From an uncultured Opitutaceae bacterium (GTDB taxonomy: Bacteria; Verrucomicrobiota; Verrucomicrobiia; Opitutales; Opitutaceae), in NCBI GenBank assembly GCA_937889545.1, contig CALAOT010000074.1:1-32783 (forward strand): a DNA stretch of 32,783 nucleotides, in the 5' to 3' direction. The notes beneath the pieces were generated by a model that was not told the DNA's origin, did not search any database, and worked only from the letters and a program-made list of their open reading frames with translations. Shown one piece after another: positions 14,069-22,725 of this stretch; position 1 is the stretch's first letter; each line of letters begins with the position of its first letter. A program made the translations under genes and the position numbers.

Positions 14069-15896
14069 GAAGCTTTACCACTGGACGTGGGACTTCAAGT
14101 CGCCGCCCGGGGCGCTCTGGCATTTTGTGTCCGACACGGTCCGTTTCAACCGGGATTGCGGATTTCCGCCCGTCGAGGTCCGGGCTCCCGCAAGAGGGGA
14201 TCCGCCCGCCGAGCAAGGCGTCCGCAGGCTGCGGGCCGTCTACCTAGGAATCGCAACCGAGTGGGAGGAACGCGAATTCGAGTGGGTCCAGCCGGTGCGA
14301 TTCTCCGTCAGCCGAGTCTTCACGGAGGGCCCGTTCGCGCGGATGATCCTGTCGTGCGAACTCTCGGGCCGCCCGGGGGGCGGCACGACGGTGGTCTACG
14401 AGACCCGCGTGATGACGCACAACCTGCTGGGCGCCCTGGTCGTGTCCCTTTGGATCGGGATCCGCATGCGCCGGACGGCCGAGCGCGTCTTTCGGCACTA
14501 TGATGAGCTCGCATCCGTCGTGCCGGTGGTCCCGGAGCGAAGCCGCACGCCGCTCGTGACGGGCCGCGCCCTCCAGAGGATGGCGTCCATCTCCTCAAAG
14601 CTAGTCTCGGAAGGCCGCCAGCCCGCGCCGCTCGTCGAGCGGCTATGCGACTTTATCTCGACGGCCGACGACCTCTCCGCATCGAAGATGCGCCCCTACG
14701 CCATTGCGGATGTCTGGGGCGCCGGCCGCTGCGAAACCCTAGACCTTTTCCTCCAGGCCACGCGCGGCGGCATGCTTGATTTCAGCTGGGAGGTGCGCTG
14801 CCCCTCTTGCCGGGAGTCAAGGCATGGAAGGCCGGGCCTGTCAGCCGTTTCGAGCGCGGCGCACTGCGATCTCTGCGGGGTCGACTTCACCGTGAATCTT
14901 GACCAGTCGGTCGAGCTTACCTTTGGCCCCAACCCGTCGGTGCGGCGAATTCCCCGCGCAGAGTACTGCGTGGGCGGGCCCCAGTTGACCCCGCACATCG
15001 TCGCACAGAAGCGGCTGGGCCCCAAAGAGGACCTTTACATCGCGACGCCGTTTCCTGCGGGCCGGTACCGGGTGCGGGCCCCGGGCCTCGAGGTCCAGCA
15101 CGAATTCCGCGTGCAAAGCGGGGGATCCCCCCTGGTGCGGATCGAACTGGGGCCACGCCATGCGCACGCGGATGAACCCGCGGTGGCGCCCGACGGCTTT
15201 CTGAAGGTCGTAAACGCGGATACGGCGAGGCGCCTTGCCGTCGTGGAGCGTGTTGCGTGGAGCGACCAGTCGGTGACGGCCGCCGTCGTGACCTCGCGCC
15301 AGACCTTCCGCGACCTCTTCGCGAAGGAGAGCCTGCGCCAGGGGGAGCGGATTCCGGTCGGTTCGATTGCGGTCGTGTTCACCGGCCTCAAGAACTCGAC
15401 CCAGCTCTGCCGGGACATCGGCGACGCCCCGGCTTACGGCCGCGTCCTCGATCATTTCGACGCCATCCGGGACGCCGCATCCGGCGAAAACGGCGCCGTC
15501 GTGAAGACGATAGGCGACGCCGTGATGGCGGTGTTCATGGACCCCGCCGCGGCCCTTCGGGCCATGAGGAAGGCCCAGACCGCCCTGTCGGTCCCGGGCA
15601 GGGCGGCGGGCCCCCTCGCCCTCAAGTGCGGCATCCACCAGGGCCCGTGCGTTGCCATCGGCCAGAACGACCGCCTGGATTATTTTGGGGCGACCGTGAA
15701 TGTCTGTTCCCGGTTGTGCGACCTCTCGACGGGCGCCGACATAGTGATTTCCACGCAGGTCCTGCGGGACCCGGGCGTAGCCTCGCTCCTGGCCGACGCC
15801 GGCGAAGGCCTTACCGCCACGCCCGATTCGGCGGCCCTCCGTGCGGCCGGCGCCCCCCCCTTCGATTTCTGGAGGGTGACGGGGGCGCGCATTTAG
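14055..15896 (+). CDS. class III nucleotide cyclase homologue with START-like N-terminus and zinc ribbon, missing a metal-binding Asp
   Basis: A 613-residue protein. Residues about 1-150 resemble a START/SRPBCC lipid-binding fold (LWHFVSDTVRFN, RVFTEGPFARMILSCELSG). A middle region of the DUF5939 type (about 180-430) contains a CPSC...CDLC zinc ribbon at about 254-279. The C-terminal cyclase domain spans about 438-600. Catalytic inspection: the first metal-binding Asp, normally in FTDL, is Gly444 in FTGLKNST (codon GGC at 15384-15386). The second is present as Asp488 in KTIGDAVMA, and Asn549 and Arg553 of the DYFGATVNVCSR motif are intact. It could therefore be a weak, altered or purely regulatory cyclase. 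It overlaps the rph gene by 14 bases. Domain identities are firm apart from the START-like region, which is moderate. Confidence 0.82.
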   Translation: MASPEKLYHWTWDFKSPPGALWHFVSDTVRFNRDCGFPPVEVRAPARGDPPAEQGVRRLRAVYLGIATEWEEREFEWVQPVRFSVSRVFTEGPFARMILSCELSGRPGGGTTVVYETRVMTHNLLGALVVSLWIGIRMRRTAERVFRHYDELASVVPVVPERSRTPLVTGRALQRMASISSKLVSEGRQPAPLVERLCDFISTADDLSASKMRPYAIADVWGAGRCETLDLFLQATRGGMLDFSWEVRCPSCRESRHGRPGLSAVSSAAHCDLCGVDFTVNLDQSVELTFGPNPSVRRIPRAEYCVGGPQLTPHIVAQKRLGPKEDLYIATPFPAGRYRVRAPGLEVQHEFRVQSGGSPLVRIELGPRHAHADEPAVAPDGFLKVVNADTARRLAVVERVAWSDQSVTAAVVTSRQTFRDLFAKESLRQGERIPVGSIAVVFTGLKNSTQLCRDIGDAPAYGRVLDHFDAIRDAASGENGAVVKTIGDAVMAVFMDPAAALRAMRKAQTALSVPGRAAGPLALKCGIHQGPCVAIGQNDRLDYFGATVNVCSRLCDLSTGADIVISTQVLRDPGVASLLADAGEGLTATPDSAALRAAGAPPFDFWRVTGARI

Positions 15897-15941
15897 CGTG
15901 ACCATCCCCGTTCCATTCTGCCAAACCACCCGGGATCGCCC

Positions 15942-17123
15942 ATGAACGTACACGAGTACCAAGCCAAGGCCCTCTTTGAGAAATTCGGTGTGCCCGTCCC
16001 CAAGGGCGCGGCCGCCAAGACGCCCGATGAGTTCATCAATGCGCTCGCCGGGCTACCGGAGGGCCCGACCATGGTGAAATCGCAGATTCACGCCGGCGGC
16101 CGCGGCAAGGGAACGTTCACGGATGGATTCAAGGGAGGGGTCAAGTTCTGCAGGACGAAGGCGGAGGCGAGGGAGGCCGCGGCGAAGATGCTCGGCAACA
16201 CCCTGGTCACGCTCCAGACCGGGCCGGCCGGCCGCAAGGTGCAGACCGTATACTTCACGACCGCGAACGAGATCAAGAAGGAGTTCTACCTTGCGATCCT
16301 GCTCGACCGCGCGGCGTCGCGCCCCGTGATCGTCGCCTCGACCGAGGGGGGCGTCGAGATCGAGAAGGTCGCGCGCGAAACGCCGGACAAGATCTTCAAG
16401 GTCGTCGTGGACCCTGCCTACGGGTTGGCCGATTTCCAGGTCCGGGACCTCGTCACGAGGCTCGGGCTGAACGCGGCGGAGGCAAAGAGCGCCTCGCGGC
16501 TCATCCGCGCGCTCTACGCGATGTACTGGGAGACGGATGCCTCGATGGTCGAGGTGAACCCGCTGGTCACGACGCCCGCCGGCGAGGTCCTCGCACTCGA
16601 CGCCAAGGTCTCCTTCGACGACAACGCGCTCTACCGCCACCCGGAGATCGTCGCCCTGCGCGACCTGAACGAGGAGGATCCGAAGGAAATCGAGGCCTCC
16701 AAGCACTCCCTCAACTACATCGCCCTTGACGGCGACATCGCATGCCTAGTCAACGGCGCCGGCCTCGCGATGAGCACGATGGACATAATCAAGCACTTTG
16801 GAGGCAGCCCGGCCAATTTCCTCGACGTCGGCGGGGGCGCCTCCAAGGAGCAAGTGGTCGCGGCCTTCAATATCATCCTCGGCGATCCCAAAGTGAAAGG
16901 GATTCTTGTGAACATCTTCGGCGGGATCATGGACTGCGACGTGATCGCTAAGGGGATCGTCGAGGCGGTTCGGCTGGTGGGGCTGCGGCTTCCCCTCGTC
17001 GTCCGCCTGGAAGGAAACAACGTGGCGGCCGGCAAGGCCACCCTGTCGGCCTCCGGCCTCACCATCGTTTCCGGCGATTCCATGGCCGATGCCGCGCAGA
17101 AGATCGTGAAGCTCGTGGCCTAG
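15942..17123 (+). CDS. sucC: succinyl-CoA ligase (ADP-forming) beta subunit
   Basis: A 393-residue ATP-grasp subunit that, with SucD, converts succinyl-CoA and ADP or GDP to succinate and ATP or GTP in the TCA cycle. It begins MNVHEYQAKALFEKFGVPVP, the standard opening. It also shows KSQIHAGGRGKG for nucleotide contact, MVEVNPLV, ALDAKVSFDDNALYRH, the GGGAS segment before KEQVVAAF, and VNIFGGIMDCDVIAKGI. The length is normal. The ATG has no clear Shine-Dalgarno. sucD follows after 156 bases. Confidence 0.97.
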   Translation: MNVHEYQAKALFEKFGVPVPKGAAAKTPDEFINALAGLPEGPTMVKSQIHAGGRGKGTFTDGFKGGVKFCRTKAEAREAAAKMLGNTLVTLQTGPAGRKVQTVYFTTANEIKKEFYLAILLDRAASRPVIVASTEGGVEIEKVARETPDKIFKVVVDPAYGLADFQVRDLVTRLGLNAAEAKSASRLIRALYAMYWETDASMVEVNPLVTTPAGEVLALDAKVSFDDNALYRHPEIVALRDLNEEDPKEIEASKHSLNYIALDGDIACLVNGAGLAMSTMDIIKHFGGSPANFLDVGGGASKEQVVAAFNIILGDPKVKGILVNIFGGIMDCDVIAKGIVEAVRLVGLRLPLVVRLEGNNVAAGKATLSASGLTIVSGDSMADAAQKIVKLVA

Positions 17124-17279
17124 GGGCCACCGGGCGACACCACGGGCGCAAGGCACAGCGGCCGCAATCCCACCCGATTTCGAATTCCCCCCGAGCTTCT
17201 CTTCCATTCCCCATGAGCATCCAGGCAAGGCAGTTCGCCTGCGTCCGCGAGCCCTTCTCCCACTCCTTAACATAATCCC
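17124..17279. other. sucC-sucD intergenic spacer, no feature recognised
   Basis: This 156-base gap is longer than usual between sucC and sucD, which often overlap or nearly so. I see no clear promoter, hairpin or terminator, and no short gene. Confidence 0.4.
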
Positions 17280-18203
17280 ATGGCGATTCTCATCACTCCC
17301 GATACCAGGATACTCGTACAGGGCATAACCGGCGACTTCGGCGGCCGCCACGCGGGCCTCTCGCTCGACTACGGCACGAAGGTCGTGGCAGGCGTCACTC
17401 CGGGCAAGGGCGGCCTGACCTTCGAGCACGGTCCCCACCGCGTGCCGATCTTCAACTCGGTCGCCGACGCGGCCAGGGCGACGGGCGCCACGGTGTCGGC
17501 CATCTTTGTGCCGCCGCCGTTCGCAGCCGACGCGATCCTCGAGTGCGCCGGCGCGGGGCTCGACCTTGTCGTCGCGATCACCGAGGGGATACCGGTGAGG
17601 GACATGGTCCGCGTCAAGCGGGCGATGGCCGGGGGAAATACCCGGCTCGTGGGCCCAAACTGCCCGGGAATCGTGACGCCGGGCTCGGGTGACAGGTCGC
17701 ACGGCGGCTGCCGGATAGGGATCGCCCCAGGCTACATTCACAGGAAAGGCCACGTCGGGGTCGTCTCGCGCTCGGGCACCCTCACCTACGAGGCGGTCTA
17801 CCAGCTCACGGTCCGCGCAATCGGCCAGAGCACGTGCGTCGGCATCGGCGGCGACCCGGTCAACGGAACGTCCCATCTCGATGTCATCCGGATGTTCAAC
17901 GACGACCCCGAGACCCGAGGGATTGTCATGATCGGCGAGATCGGCGGGAGCACCGAAGTCGACGCCGCCCGCTGGATCAAGGCCCATTGCAGGAAGCCCG
18001 TCGCCGGCTTCATCGCCGGCGCGACGGCCCCGCCCGGGCGGCGGATGGGCCACGCGGGCGCAATCGTCGGCGGCGCCGAGGACACCGCGGCCGCCAAGAT
18101 CTCCGTCTTCAGGGAATGCGGGATCGAGGTGGCTGAGACTCCGTCCGACATGGCCGACGCTCTCGTCCGGGCCGCCAAGGCAAGGGGCGTGGCGCTCAAC
18201 TAG
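17280..18203 (+). CDS. sucD: succinyl-CoA ligase (ADP-forming) alpha subunit
   Basis: A 307-residue partner of SucC carrying the CoA-binding domain and the phosphohistidine. The N-terminal Rossmann region has [20 protein letters not shown] and [23 protein letters not shown] and [20 protein letters not shown] are diagnostic. The phosphorylated His is residue 258 in [12 protein letters not shown]. It is complete at both ends. Its TAG stop overlaps the TAG stop of the convergent glycosyltransferase through the shared CTAG at 18200-18203, so neither gene has room for a terminator between them. Confidence 0.97.
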   Translation: MAILITPDTRILVQGITGDFGGRHAGLSLDYGTKVVAGVTPGKGGLTFEHGPHRVPIFNSVADAARATGATVSAIFVPPPFAADAILECAGAGLDLVVAITEGIPVRDMVRVKRAMAGGNTRLVGPNCPGIVTPGSGDRSHGGCRIGIAPGYIHRKGHVGVVSRSGTLTYEAVYQLTVRAIGQSTCVGIGGDPVNGTSHLDVIRMFNDDPETRGIVMIGEIGGSTEVDAARWIKAHCRKPVAGFIAGATAPPGRRMGHAGAIVGGAEDTAAAKISVFRECGIEVAETPSDMADALVRAAKARGVALN

Positions 18204-18976
18204 ACCGCGCCCGGCGGGGTGCGCCGGTGCTCGATCAGCTTGGCATGCTTGTAGAACGAATTCTCGAATCTCAGCATGGCGATGACCAGGCCGGGCCCCC
18301 CGTCAAGGAAGCCAAGCTGCAGGAAGTAGGACTTGCAGAAGGCCCATTTGGCGTGGAGGAGCGCCTTGGCGAAGCTGGATGAGGCGCCGAGGCGCACCTG
18401 CTTTGAGAGGCCGAGCGACGTGTACCGGTTCATCTTGGCGATGGCCTCGGCTAGCGTCCGGTAGGGAACCTGCTCGATGGGATTGCGCATCCGGCCAAGC
18501 CGGCCCTGCAGCGCCCATCCCTCGTGCACGTCGTCCTCGGCAGCGTAGCTCATGCGGCCGCGCCTGAAGAGCTGCGGCTGCCGGTAATCAGGGTACCATC
18601 CGCCGTGGCGGATCTTTCGGCCAAGGAGAAAATTCTGGCGCGGAACGAGGTAGGCATCGGCCGATCCCGGGTCCGCGACGATGCGCAGGATCTCGTCGCG
18701 GGCCCCCGGCGTGCAGCGCTCGTCGGAGTCGAGGCTGAAGATCCAGGGCTGCGTTGTGTGCTCGATCCCCGCCTGGCGAAGCTCCCCAAACCTCCTGAAT
18801 TCGATCTGCACGACCCTGGCGCCGTGGCCCGTCGCAATCTCGACCGTCCGGTCGGAGCTGAAGGAGTCGATCACGACAATCTCGGCCGCCCAGGATACGC
18901 TTTCGAGGGCCGGGCCGATCTTCTGCTCCTCGTTCCTCGAGAGGATGAAGACAGAGACCGGGGGTTTGGATGCCAT
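18200..18976 (-). CDS. family 2 glycosyltransferase (WaaE/KdtX-like)
   Basis: A 258-residue GT2 enzyme with the GT-A fold. It has the nucleotide-sugar start [32 protein letters not shown], and the metal-binding motif SLDSDE. The later segment with [18 protein letters not shown] and DDVHEGW is typical of the WaaE/KdtX subgroup that adds a hexose to LPS inner-core heptose. No signal peptide or clear membrane helix is present, so it is probably cytoplasmic and membrane-associated. It lies 22 bases downstream of a second GT2 gene on the same strand. Family is firm; the LPS core role is inference from similarity and from the nearby kdsC-lpt genes. Confidence 0.88.
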   Translation of the reverse strand: MASKPPVSVFILSRNEEQKIGPALESVSWAAEIVVIDSFSSDRTVEIATGHGARVVQIEFRRFGELRQAGIEHTTQPWIFSLDSDERCTPGARDEILRIVADPGSADAYLVPRQNFLLGRKIRHGGWYPDYRQPQLFRRGRMSYAAEDDVHEGWALQGRLGRMRNPIEQVPYRTLAEAIAKMNRYTSLGLSKQVRLGASSSFAKALLHAKWAFCKSYFLQLGFLDGGPGLVIAMLRFENSFYKHAKLIEHRRTPPGAV

Positions 18977-18998
18977 GGCGGGGCTCTACCGGCGATCT

Positions 18999-19943
18999 TC
19001 AGGCGTTCCCGACGGCCGTGCGAGAGATCTGATACAGGTATCCGCAGCTGCGCCAGGCCCGGACGAGCGCCCTCCTCGCCGAGCCCGTGCGAAGGGCGAC
19101 CATGCAGGCCATGGCAAGCAACAGGAAGCCGGCCACCTTGAACGCGCCGCCTGCGGCGCGGGTTGCCATGAACCCCAGGGGCGACCTGCCCGATTCGCGC
19201 AGCGTGCGCACGTGGTCCCCGACCCGCGAGCGGGCCGAATCGAATGCGTGGCGCAAGGAATAGCCCAGCGTGAGCCGTTCGCCGGATATCTGGTGCAGCA
19301 CCTTCGCCCCCGGGACGAACCACGCCTCGAGTCCGACCATGCGGAGCCGCCGGATCATCTGGGCGTCCCCGCCTCCAAAGAGCCGTGAGCCCTGCCGGTC
19401 AAGGCGGGTGTCGAACATGCCGAAGCGGACGAAAGCCCATTTCGGGAACGCTAAATTCGCGCCCACGGGAGCCTGGTTGGGGGGCAGCGGGCCAGGGTCG
19501 CTTCTGAACTGGAGCGGCCGGTGGGAGCCCTCCAGCCAGGTCGGAATGCCGTCGGGGAAAACGGGCATCACCTCGCCGCCGACAACGCCAATCTTGTGGG
19601 CGCTTTCAGACGAAAATGGGGCGACCAGCTGCGCGAGCCAGTCCGGCTCGACCAGGATGTCGTCGTCCACGAGCACCACCAAATCGCCCCTTGCCTCCTC
19701 GATCGCGCGGTTGCGGCCGTGGTCGAGCCCCTGTAGCGTCTCAAGAATCCGGCGGGGAGCCGGGTTCGCGGTCACGAATGACGTGACGACATCCCGCGTG
19801 TCGTCGGTCGAATTGTTGTCGATGACTAGAAGCTCCCATCTGTCGGCCGGGTAGTCCTGGCGCACGATGCCCGCAAGCGTCTGCCGCAGGAAGCGGGAGC
19901 GGTTGTAGGTGATGACTGCGACGGTTACGCGGAGGGAGGACAT
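18999..19943 (-). CDS. family 2 glycosyltransferase
   Basis: A 314-residue GT2 protein. It opens RVTVAVITYNRSRFLRQTL, followed by LLVIDNNSTDDTRDVV, the LDHGRNRAIEEARGD segment and the metal-binding VLVDDDILVEPDW. GVVGGEVMPVFP and RLFGGGDAQMIRRL lie in the acceptor half. A hydrophobic stretch near the C-terminus (about 272-292; FKVAGFLLLAMACMVALRTG) may anchor it to the membrane. It is upstream of the WaaE-like gene, with which it probably forms a two-gene operon. The sugar and acceptor are unknown; envelope polysaccharide or LPS synthesis is the likely setting. Confidence 0.88.
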   Translation of the reverse strand: MSSLRVTVAVITYNRSRFLRQTLAGIVRQDYPADRWELLVIDNNSTDDTRDVVTSFVTANPAPRRILETLQGLDHGRNRAIEEARGDLVVLVDDDILVEPDWLAQLVAPFSSESAHKIGVVGGEVMPVFPDGIPTWLEGSHRPLQFRSDPGPLPPNQAPVGANLAFPKWAFVRFGMFDTRLDRQGSRLFGGGDAQMIRRLRMVGLEAWFVPGAKVLHQISGERLTLGYSLRHAFDSARSRVGDHVRTLRESGRSPLGFMATRAAGGAFKVAGFLLLAMACMVALRTGSARRALVRAWRSCGYLYQISRTAVGNA

Positions 19944-20070
19944 CTACGGGCCGATACAACCCAGATATCTTAGGATTGATATCCAACGAGTTGCAACAAA
20001 CCAAGCACTAATCCAAGAAAACTCTGGACGGATTGGCGCCGAATTCCATCATTTACGGTGCATCAGGAAC
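19944..20070. other. AT-richer spacer upstream of the structured RNA
   Basis: This stretch separates the minus-strand glycosyltransferase start from the hairpins at 20071. It is AT-richer than the flanks and must contain the promoter of the glycosyltransferase pair and probably one for the RNA. No consensus pair stands out. Confidence 0.3.
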
Positions 20071-20217
20071 GAACCGGCCGTCAAAAGCCGGTTCTGCCAA
20101 CCGGGCCGGGAGCGGCCACGGTGGATCGGGTGAAAGCCCGGATGTGCGGGACCATGGGGTCTCGAACCCAAACGCTCCCGAAAGCGATGACCGACCTGAT
20201 GCCCAGGTCGGTCTTTT
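20071..20217 (+). ncRNA. candidate structured RNA ending in a rho-independent terminator
   Basis: Three paired elements follow one another on the plus strand. Hairpin A is GAACCGGC (20071-20078) with GCCGGTTC (20087-20094), 8 perfect pairs. A branched domain is closed by CGGGAGCG (20107-20114) with CGCTCCCG (20173-20180), again 8 perfect pairs. It encloses a hairpin with a GAAA tetraloop (20127-20140, CGGGT/GCCCG) and a second hairpin (20148-20163, GGGACC/GGTCTC with one wobble pair). The terminator at 20189-20217 follows. An alternative pairing of 20157-20160 with 20166-20169 competes with the second inner hairpin. I do not recognise the class. It could be a small RNA or a leader controlling the small integrase-like gene 48 bases downstream. 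Boundaries are approximate. Confidence 0.5.
20189..20217 (+). terminator. rho-independent terminator
   Basis: GACCGACCT (20189-20197) pairs perfectly with AGGTCGGTC (20205-20213) around a 7-base loop, and TTTT follows at 20214-20217. It lies upstream of the 79-residue gene, so it either ends a separate RNA or acts as an attenuator for that gene. Confidence 0.75.
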
Positions 20218-20264
20218 GCTTTCAGCCCTGCTGCGCGATCCAATCCAAAAGAAAATCACGCAAC

Positions 20265-20504
20265 ATGACCATACCAACCGAACACTCCGGGATACGCCTC
20301 GCCACGGACAATCCCAACCACCATCTCTGGAACAACCACGGGACCTGGTTCCTGCATTACACCGTGCATCCGACACAGTTCACCAAAGAACGGATCCGCA
20401 GGTCATTGGGAACCAAGGACCTGGAAATCGCCCGTAGCCGCAGGGACACGTTCTTCGCCCACATCGCGGGCAAGAACCTAGCCGGCAAGCAGGCTGTGGC
20501 CTAA
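20265..20504 (+). CDS. small protein resembling the N-terminal domain of a tyrosine recombinase
   Basis: A 79-residue protein. The segment GTWFLHYTVHPTQFTKERIR, continuing RSLGTKDLEIARSRRD, is the strand-strand-strand-helix pattern of the arm- or core-binding N-terminal domain of phage-type integrases (compare the usual pattern of RKSLGT then D...A...R). The catalytic domain, with its Arg-His-Arg-Tyr residues, is absent, and no remnant of it follows: the TAA is 7 bases before the end of the convergent hemW-like gene. The frame is open further upstream to 20058, but that would read through the structured RNA and terminator, so ATG 20265 is chosen. It could be a decayed integrase or a stand-alone DNA-binding protein. 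The clean end and the intact upstream RNA make the second worth considering. Confidence 0.6.
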   Translation: MTIPTEHSGIRLATDNPNHHLWNNHGTWFLHYTVHPTQFTKERIRRSLGTKDLEIARSRRDTFFAHIAGKNLAGKQAVA

Positions 20505-20511
20505 CAGTTTG

Positions 20512-21717
20512 TCAGGCGCAACCGGCCTGCGTGGCGGCCGACGGGTCGAATGCGACCATGATCTCCGATCCGATTGAATCGGCGACAAGGCGCCCCTTGG
20601 GCTCAAGGCGGACGCGTGGCCCATCGCGCGCAACAAAGCCCTCGCCAGCGAGCCTGTCGATGAGCGCTTCCACCCTCTCCCTCGGGGCGTCCGGGCAGCG
20701 GGCCCAAAGGCCGCGGACATCGACACCCGCGTTCATGCGAAGCCCGAACACCAGCGCATCCTCGGCAAGGAGGGCCGGCGTCACGGCCAGAAGATCGCGG
20801 GTCACCCGTTCCCCGCGCGCCACAAGCGCGGCCCATTCGGCAAGGTCCGAGACGTTCGAGCCCCGCCATCCCAGGTGCTGCGAGGCCGCGGAGGGCCCAA
20901 GGCCCACCCATTCGCCCATCATCCAGGTATTGATATTGTGGAGGCACGCATGGCCGGCCCGGGCGAAATTGGAGATCTCGTACTGCGCGTAGCCGGCCGA
21001 TCCGAGGCGCTCCCATGTGCGCTCGTACATCCGGGCCTCGTTCTCCGGATCGAGCCGGACCCTACCCTTGGACAGCTTCACCCAAAGAAGCGTATCTTCC
21101 TCGAAGGTAAGACAGTACGTCGAGATGTGGTCGGGGCCTAGCGAGACGGCCTCATCGATGTCGGCATCCCATTCGGTCGCAGTCTGGCCAGGCAGGGCGA
21201 ACATGAGGTCCAGGTTGACGCTCGCGAAGCCGGCCGCGCGAATCCGCTCGTACGCACGGTACACCTGCGCTCGCGAGTGCGCCCTTCCGAGCGCGTCGAG
21301 GAGCGCGGGCCTGAAGCTCTGGACGCCGAGCGACACCCGAGTCACCCCCGCGGATCGCAGCACGGCGAGCCGTTCCTTGGTGACCGAGCCGGGAGCCAGC
21401 TCTACCGTCCATTCGCGGGGGGCGGTCCCGCCCGGGATCGCCCGGACGACCCCTGCAAGCCGCCCGAGGTCCGCCGGCGAAAGCAGGCCAGGCGTCCCGC
21501 CGCCCCAGAACACCGTCTCCAGGGGCCGGTGCCAATTGACGAGCCCGGCCTCAGCCGTCAGGCTTTGCATGAAACCCTTCACCAATTCGGCGGTCGGATG
21601 AACTTGGTAAAAAGCGCAGAAATCGCAGGTGCTGGCACAGAACGGCACGTGGATGTAAAGCCCGAGCGGTCCCGCGCCGTCAGCTTTGGCTTGCTCCTCT
21701 GTGGCGACACCCCTCAT
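20512..21717 (-). CDS. hemW: HemW-like radical SAM protein (coproporphyrinogen oxidase-like)
   Basis: About 401 residues from the ATG at 21717; ATG 21726 or an even earlier start is possible but would overlap the divergent lipoprotein. The radical SAM cluster motif is CASTCDFC within GLYIHVPFC (C-x3-C-x2-C). The extra Cys two residues later that marks HemN is absent, which points to HemW, a heme chaperone-type protein. Other family features are VFWGGGTPGLLSP, RVSLGVQSF, LDLMFALPGQT, STYCLTFEEDT and YEISNFARAGHACLHN. A TACAAT box lies just before the start, but no -35 is seen. HemW-type proteins are often misnamed coproporphyrinogen dehydrogenase; I would not infer that activity. Confidence 0.9.
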   Translation of the reverse strand: MRGVATEEQAKADGAGPLGLYIHVPFCASTCDFCAFYQVHPTAELVKGFMQSLTAEAGLVNWHRPLETVFWGGGTPGLLSPADLGRLAGVVRAIPGGTAPREWTVELAPGSVTKERLAVLRSAGVTRVSLGVQSFRPALLDALGRAHSRAQVYRAYERIRAAGFASVNLDLMFALPGQTATEWDADIDEAVSLGPDHISTYCLTFEEDTLLWVKLSKGRVRLDPENEARMYERTWERLGSAGYAQYEISNFARAGHACLHNINTWMMGEWVGLGPSAASQHLGWRGSNVSDLAEWAALVARGERVTRDLLAVTPALLAEDALVFGLRMNAGVDVRGLWARCPDAPRERVEALIDRLAGEGFVARDGPRVRLEPKGRLVADSIGSEIMVAFDPSAATQAGCA

Positions 21718-21729
21718 TACTAGCATTGT

Positions 21730-22656
21730 ATGGACCTCAAACGAATTTCCTTCGCGAGACAAATATTCCCCGCGTCGGGCGCAGCACTCGCCCTGGCGGC
21801 TCTCAGCGGTTGCGCAAACCTGGCGCTGACGAACCTGACGCCCTCATCCCTCCCGGAGAACCCCTCGGGGATCTATACGTTCACCCTGCGCGTGACGCCG
21901 AAGGCCTCCTCGGTCGTGGCGGACAGCATAACGCCCCACATCGTCGTCGGCGCCGAAAGCCACGATATGAAGAGAAGCGACGTTTCGACCGAGATCTTCG
22001 AGTACGACTACAGGCTGCCGCCGTATCAGAACGACATCGGCTACTACTACCTGGTGGACTACCATACGCAGGGAGGCTTCGGCAACGCCTCCCACCAGTC
22101 CTACACCGAGCTTTCGCACGCGGCCATCGTCAGCCGGCAAGTCCTCTCGATCGAGGTCAACCGGGGCCCGGTCGGAGCGAGGATCGGCGTCCTCGGCCGC
22201 GGCTTCACTCCCCGGGACCTGATCGGCTTTGACGGCACGGCCGTGCGGACGGTCTTCGAGTCGCCGACGTCCCTCGGCTTCTTTGTGCCCCCGTTTTCCC
22301 CCGGCAGGACCTACAAGGTCACGCTTTCCAGTTCCGCGGGCAATTCGGTCGTCGGGACGTTCCGAATAGACTCGAGTGACGTGACCGCGGATCCGGCAAG
22401 CCTCGCGCTCGCACCCGGCCAGAGGCAGGTCCTCACGTTCACGGTCACCCACCCGGCTCCCGCGGGCGGCCTGCTGCTCGACGTCACGACGGATGTTCCC
22501 GAGAGCGTGATCATGCCCGAGGTCGTCGTTCCCGAGGGCCAGACGACGGTCGCAGTCACGGTCGAGGGCGGCAAGCCCGGCGCCGGAAGCCTTTTCCTGA
22601 AGGGCTACGGAAGCGGCGAAGTCAGCGTCCCCGTGACGGTTTCGGCCGCGAAATAG
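21730..22656 (+). CDS. lipoprotein with IPT/TIG-like domain, function unknown
   Basis: A 308-residue predicted lipoprotein. The signal peptide (1-27) ends in the lipobox LSGC, with Cys28 as the modified residue. The first half (about 35-135) is beta-rich with many Tyr (DYRLPPYQNDIGYYYLVDYH). Residues about 140-215 look like an IPT/TIG Ig-like domain (EVNRGPVGARIGVLGRGF, then FFVPPFSPGRTYKVTLSS). The last 90 residues (TADPASLALAPGQRQVLTFT and following strands) look like a further Ig-like or Calx-beta-type domain. It is probably anchored to the outer membrane or exposed at the surface. It is divergent from the hemW-like gene, with start codons only 12 bases apart, so the two promoters must lie inside each other's coding regions or both mRNAs are nearly leaderless. 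Confidence 0.75.
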   Translation: MDLKRISFARQIFPASGAALALAALSGCANLALTNLTPSSLPENPSGIYTFTLRVTPKASSVVADSITPHIVVGAESHDMKRSDVSTEIFEYDYRLPPYQNDIGYYYLVDYHTQGGFGNASHQSYTELSHAAIVSRQVLSIEVNRGPVGARIGVLGRGFTPRDLIGFDGTAVRTVFESPTSLGFFVPPFSPGRTYKVTLSSSAGNSVVGTFRIDSSDVTADPASLALAPGQRQVLTFTVTHPAPAGGLLLDVTTDVPESVIMPEVVVPEGQTTVAVTVEGGKPGAGSLFLKGYGSGEVSVPVTVSAAK

Positions 22657-22725
22657 GGCGGGCTGGCCGCGGGGCCCGCCAAAGATAGGTTGAAAAGGCG
22701 CGGGCGCGCGACATCCTCGCGGGCC

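Noticed and set aside
16746..18053. A 435-codon open frame antisense to sucC-sucD
   Set aside because: Same cause: a codon-bias shadow of two well-conserved genes.
20148..20170. tRNA-like T-arm on the minus strand (GGGTTCGAGACCC), perhaps a phage attachment site
   Set aside because: No matching acceptor, D-arm or anticodon arm lies in position, and the bases are already used in plus-strand hairpins. A relic attachment site remains only a weak possibility.
20058..20264. N-terminal extension of the 79-residue integrase-like protein
   Set aside because: It would be translated through the 8-bp hairpins and the rho-independent terminator, and the extension has no recognisable protein character.
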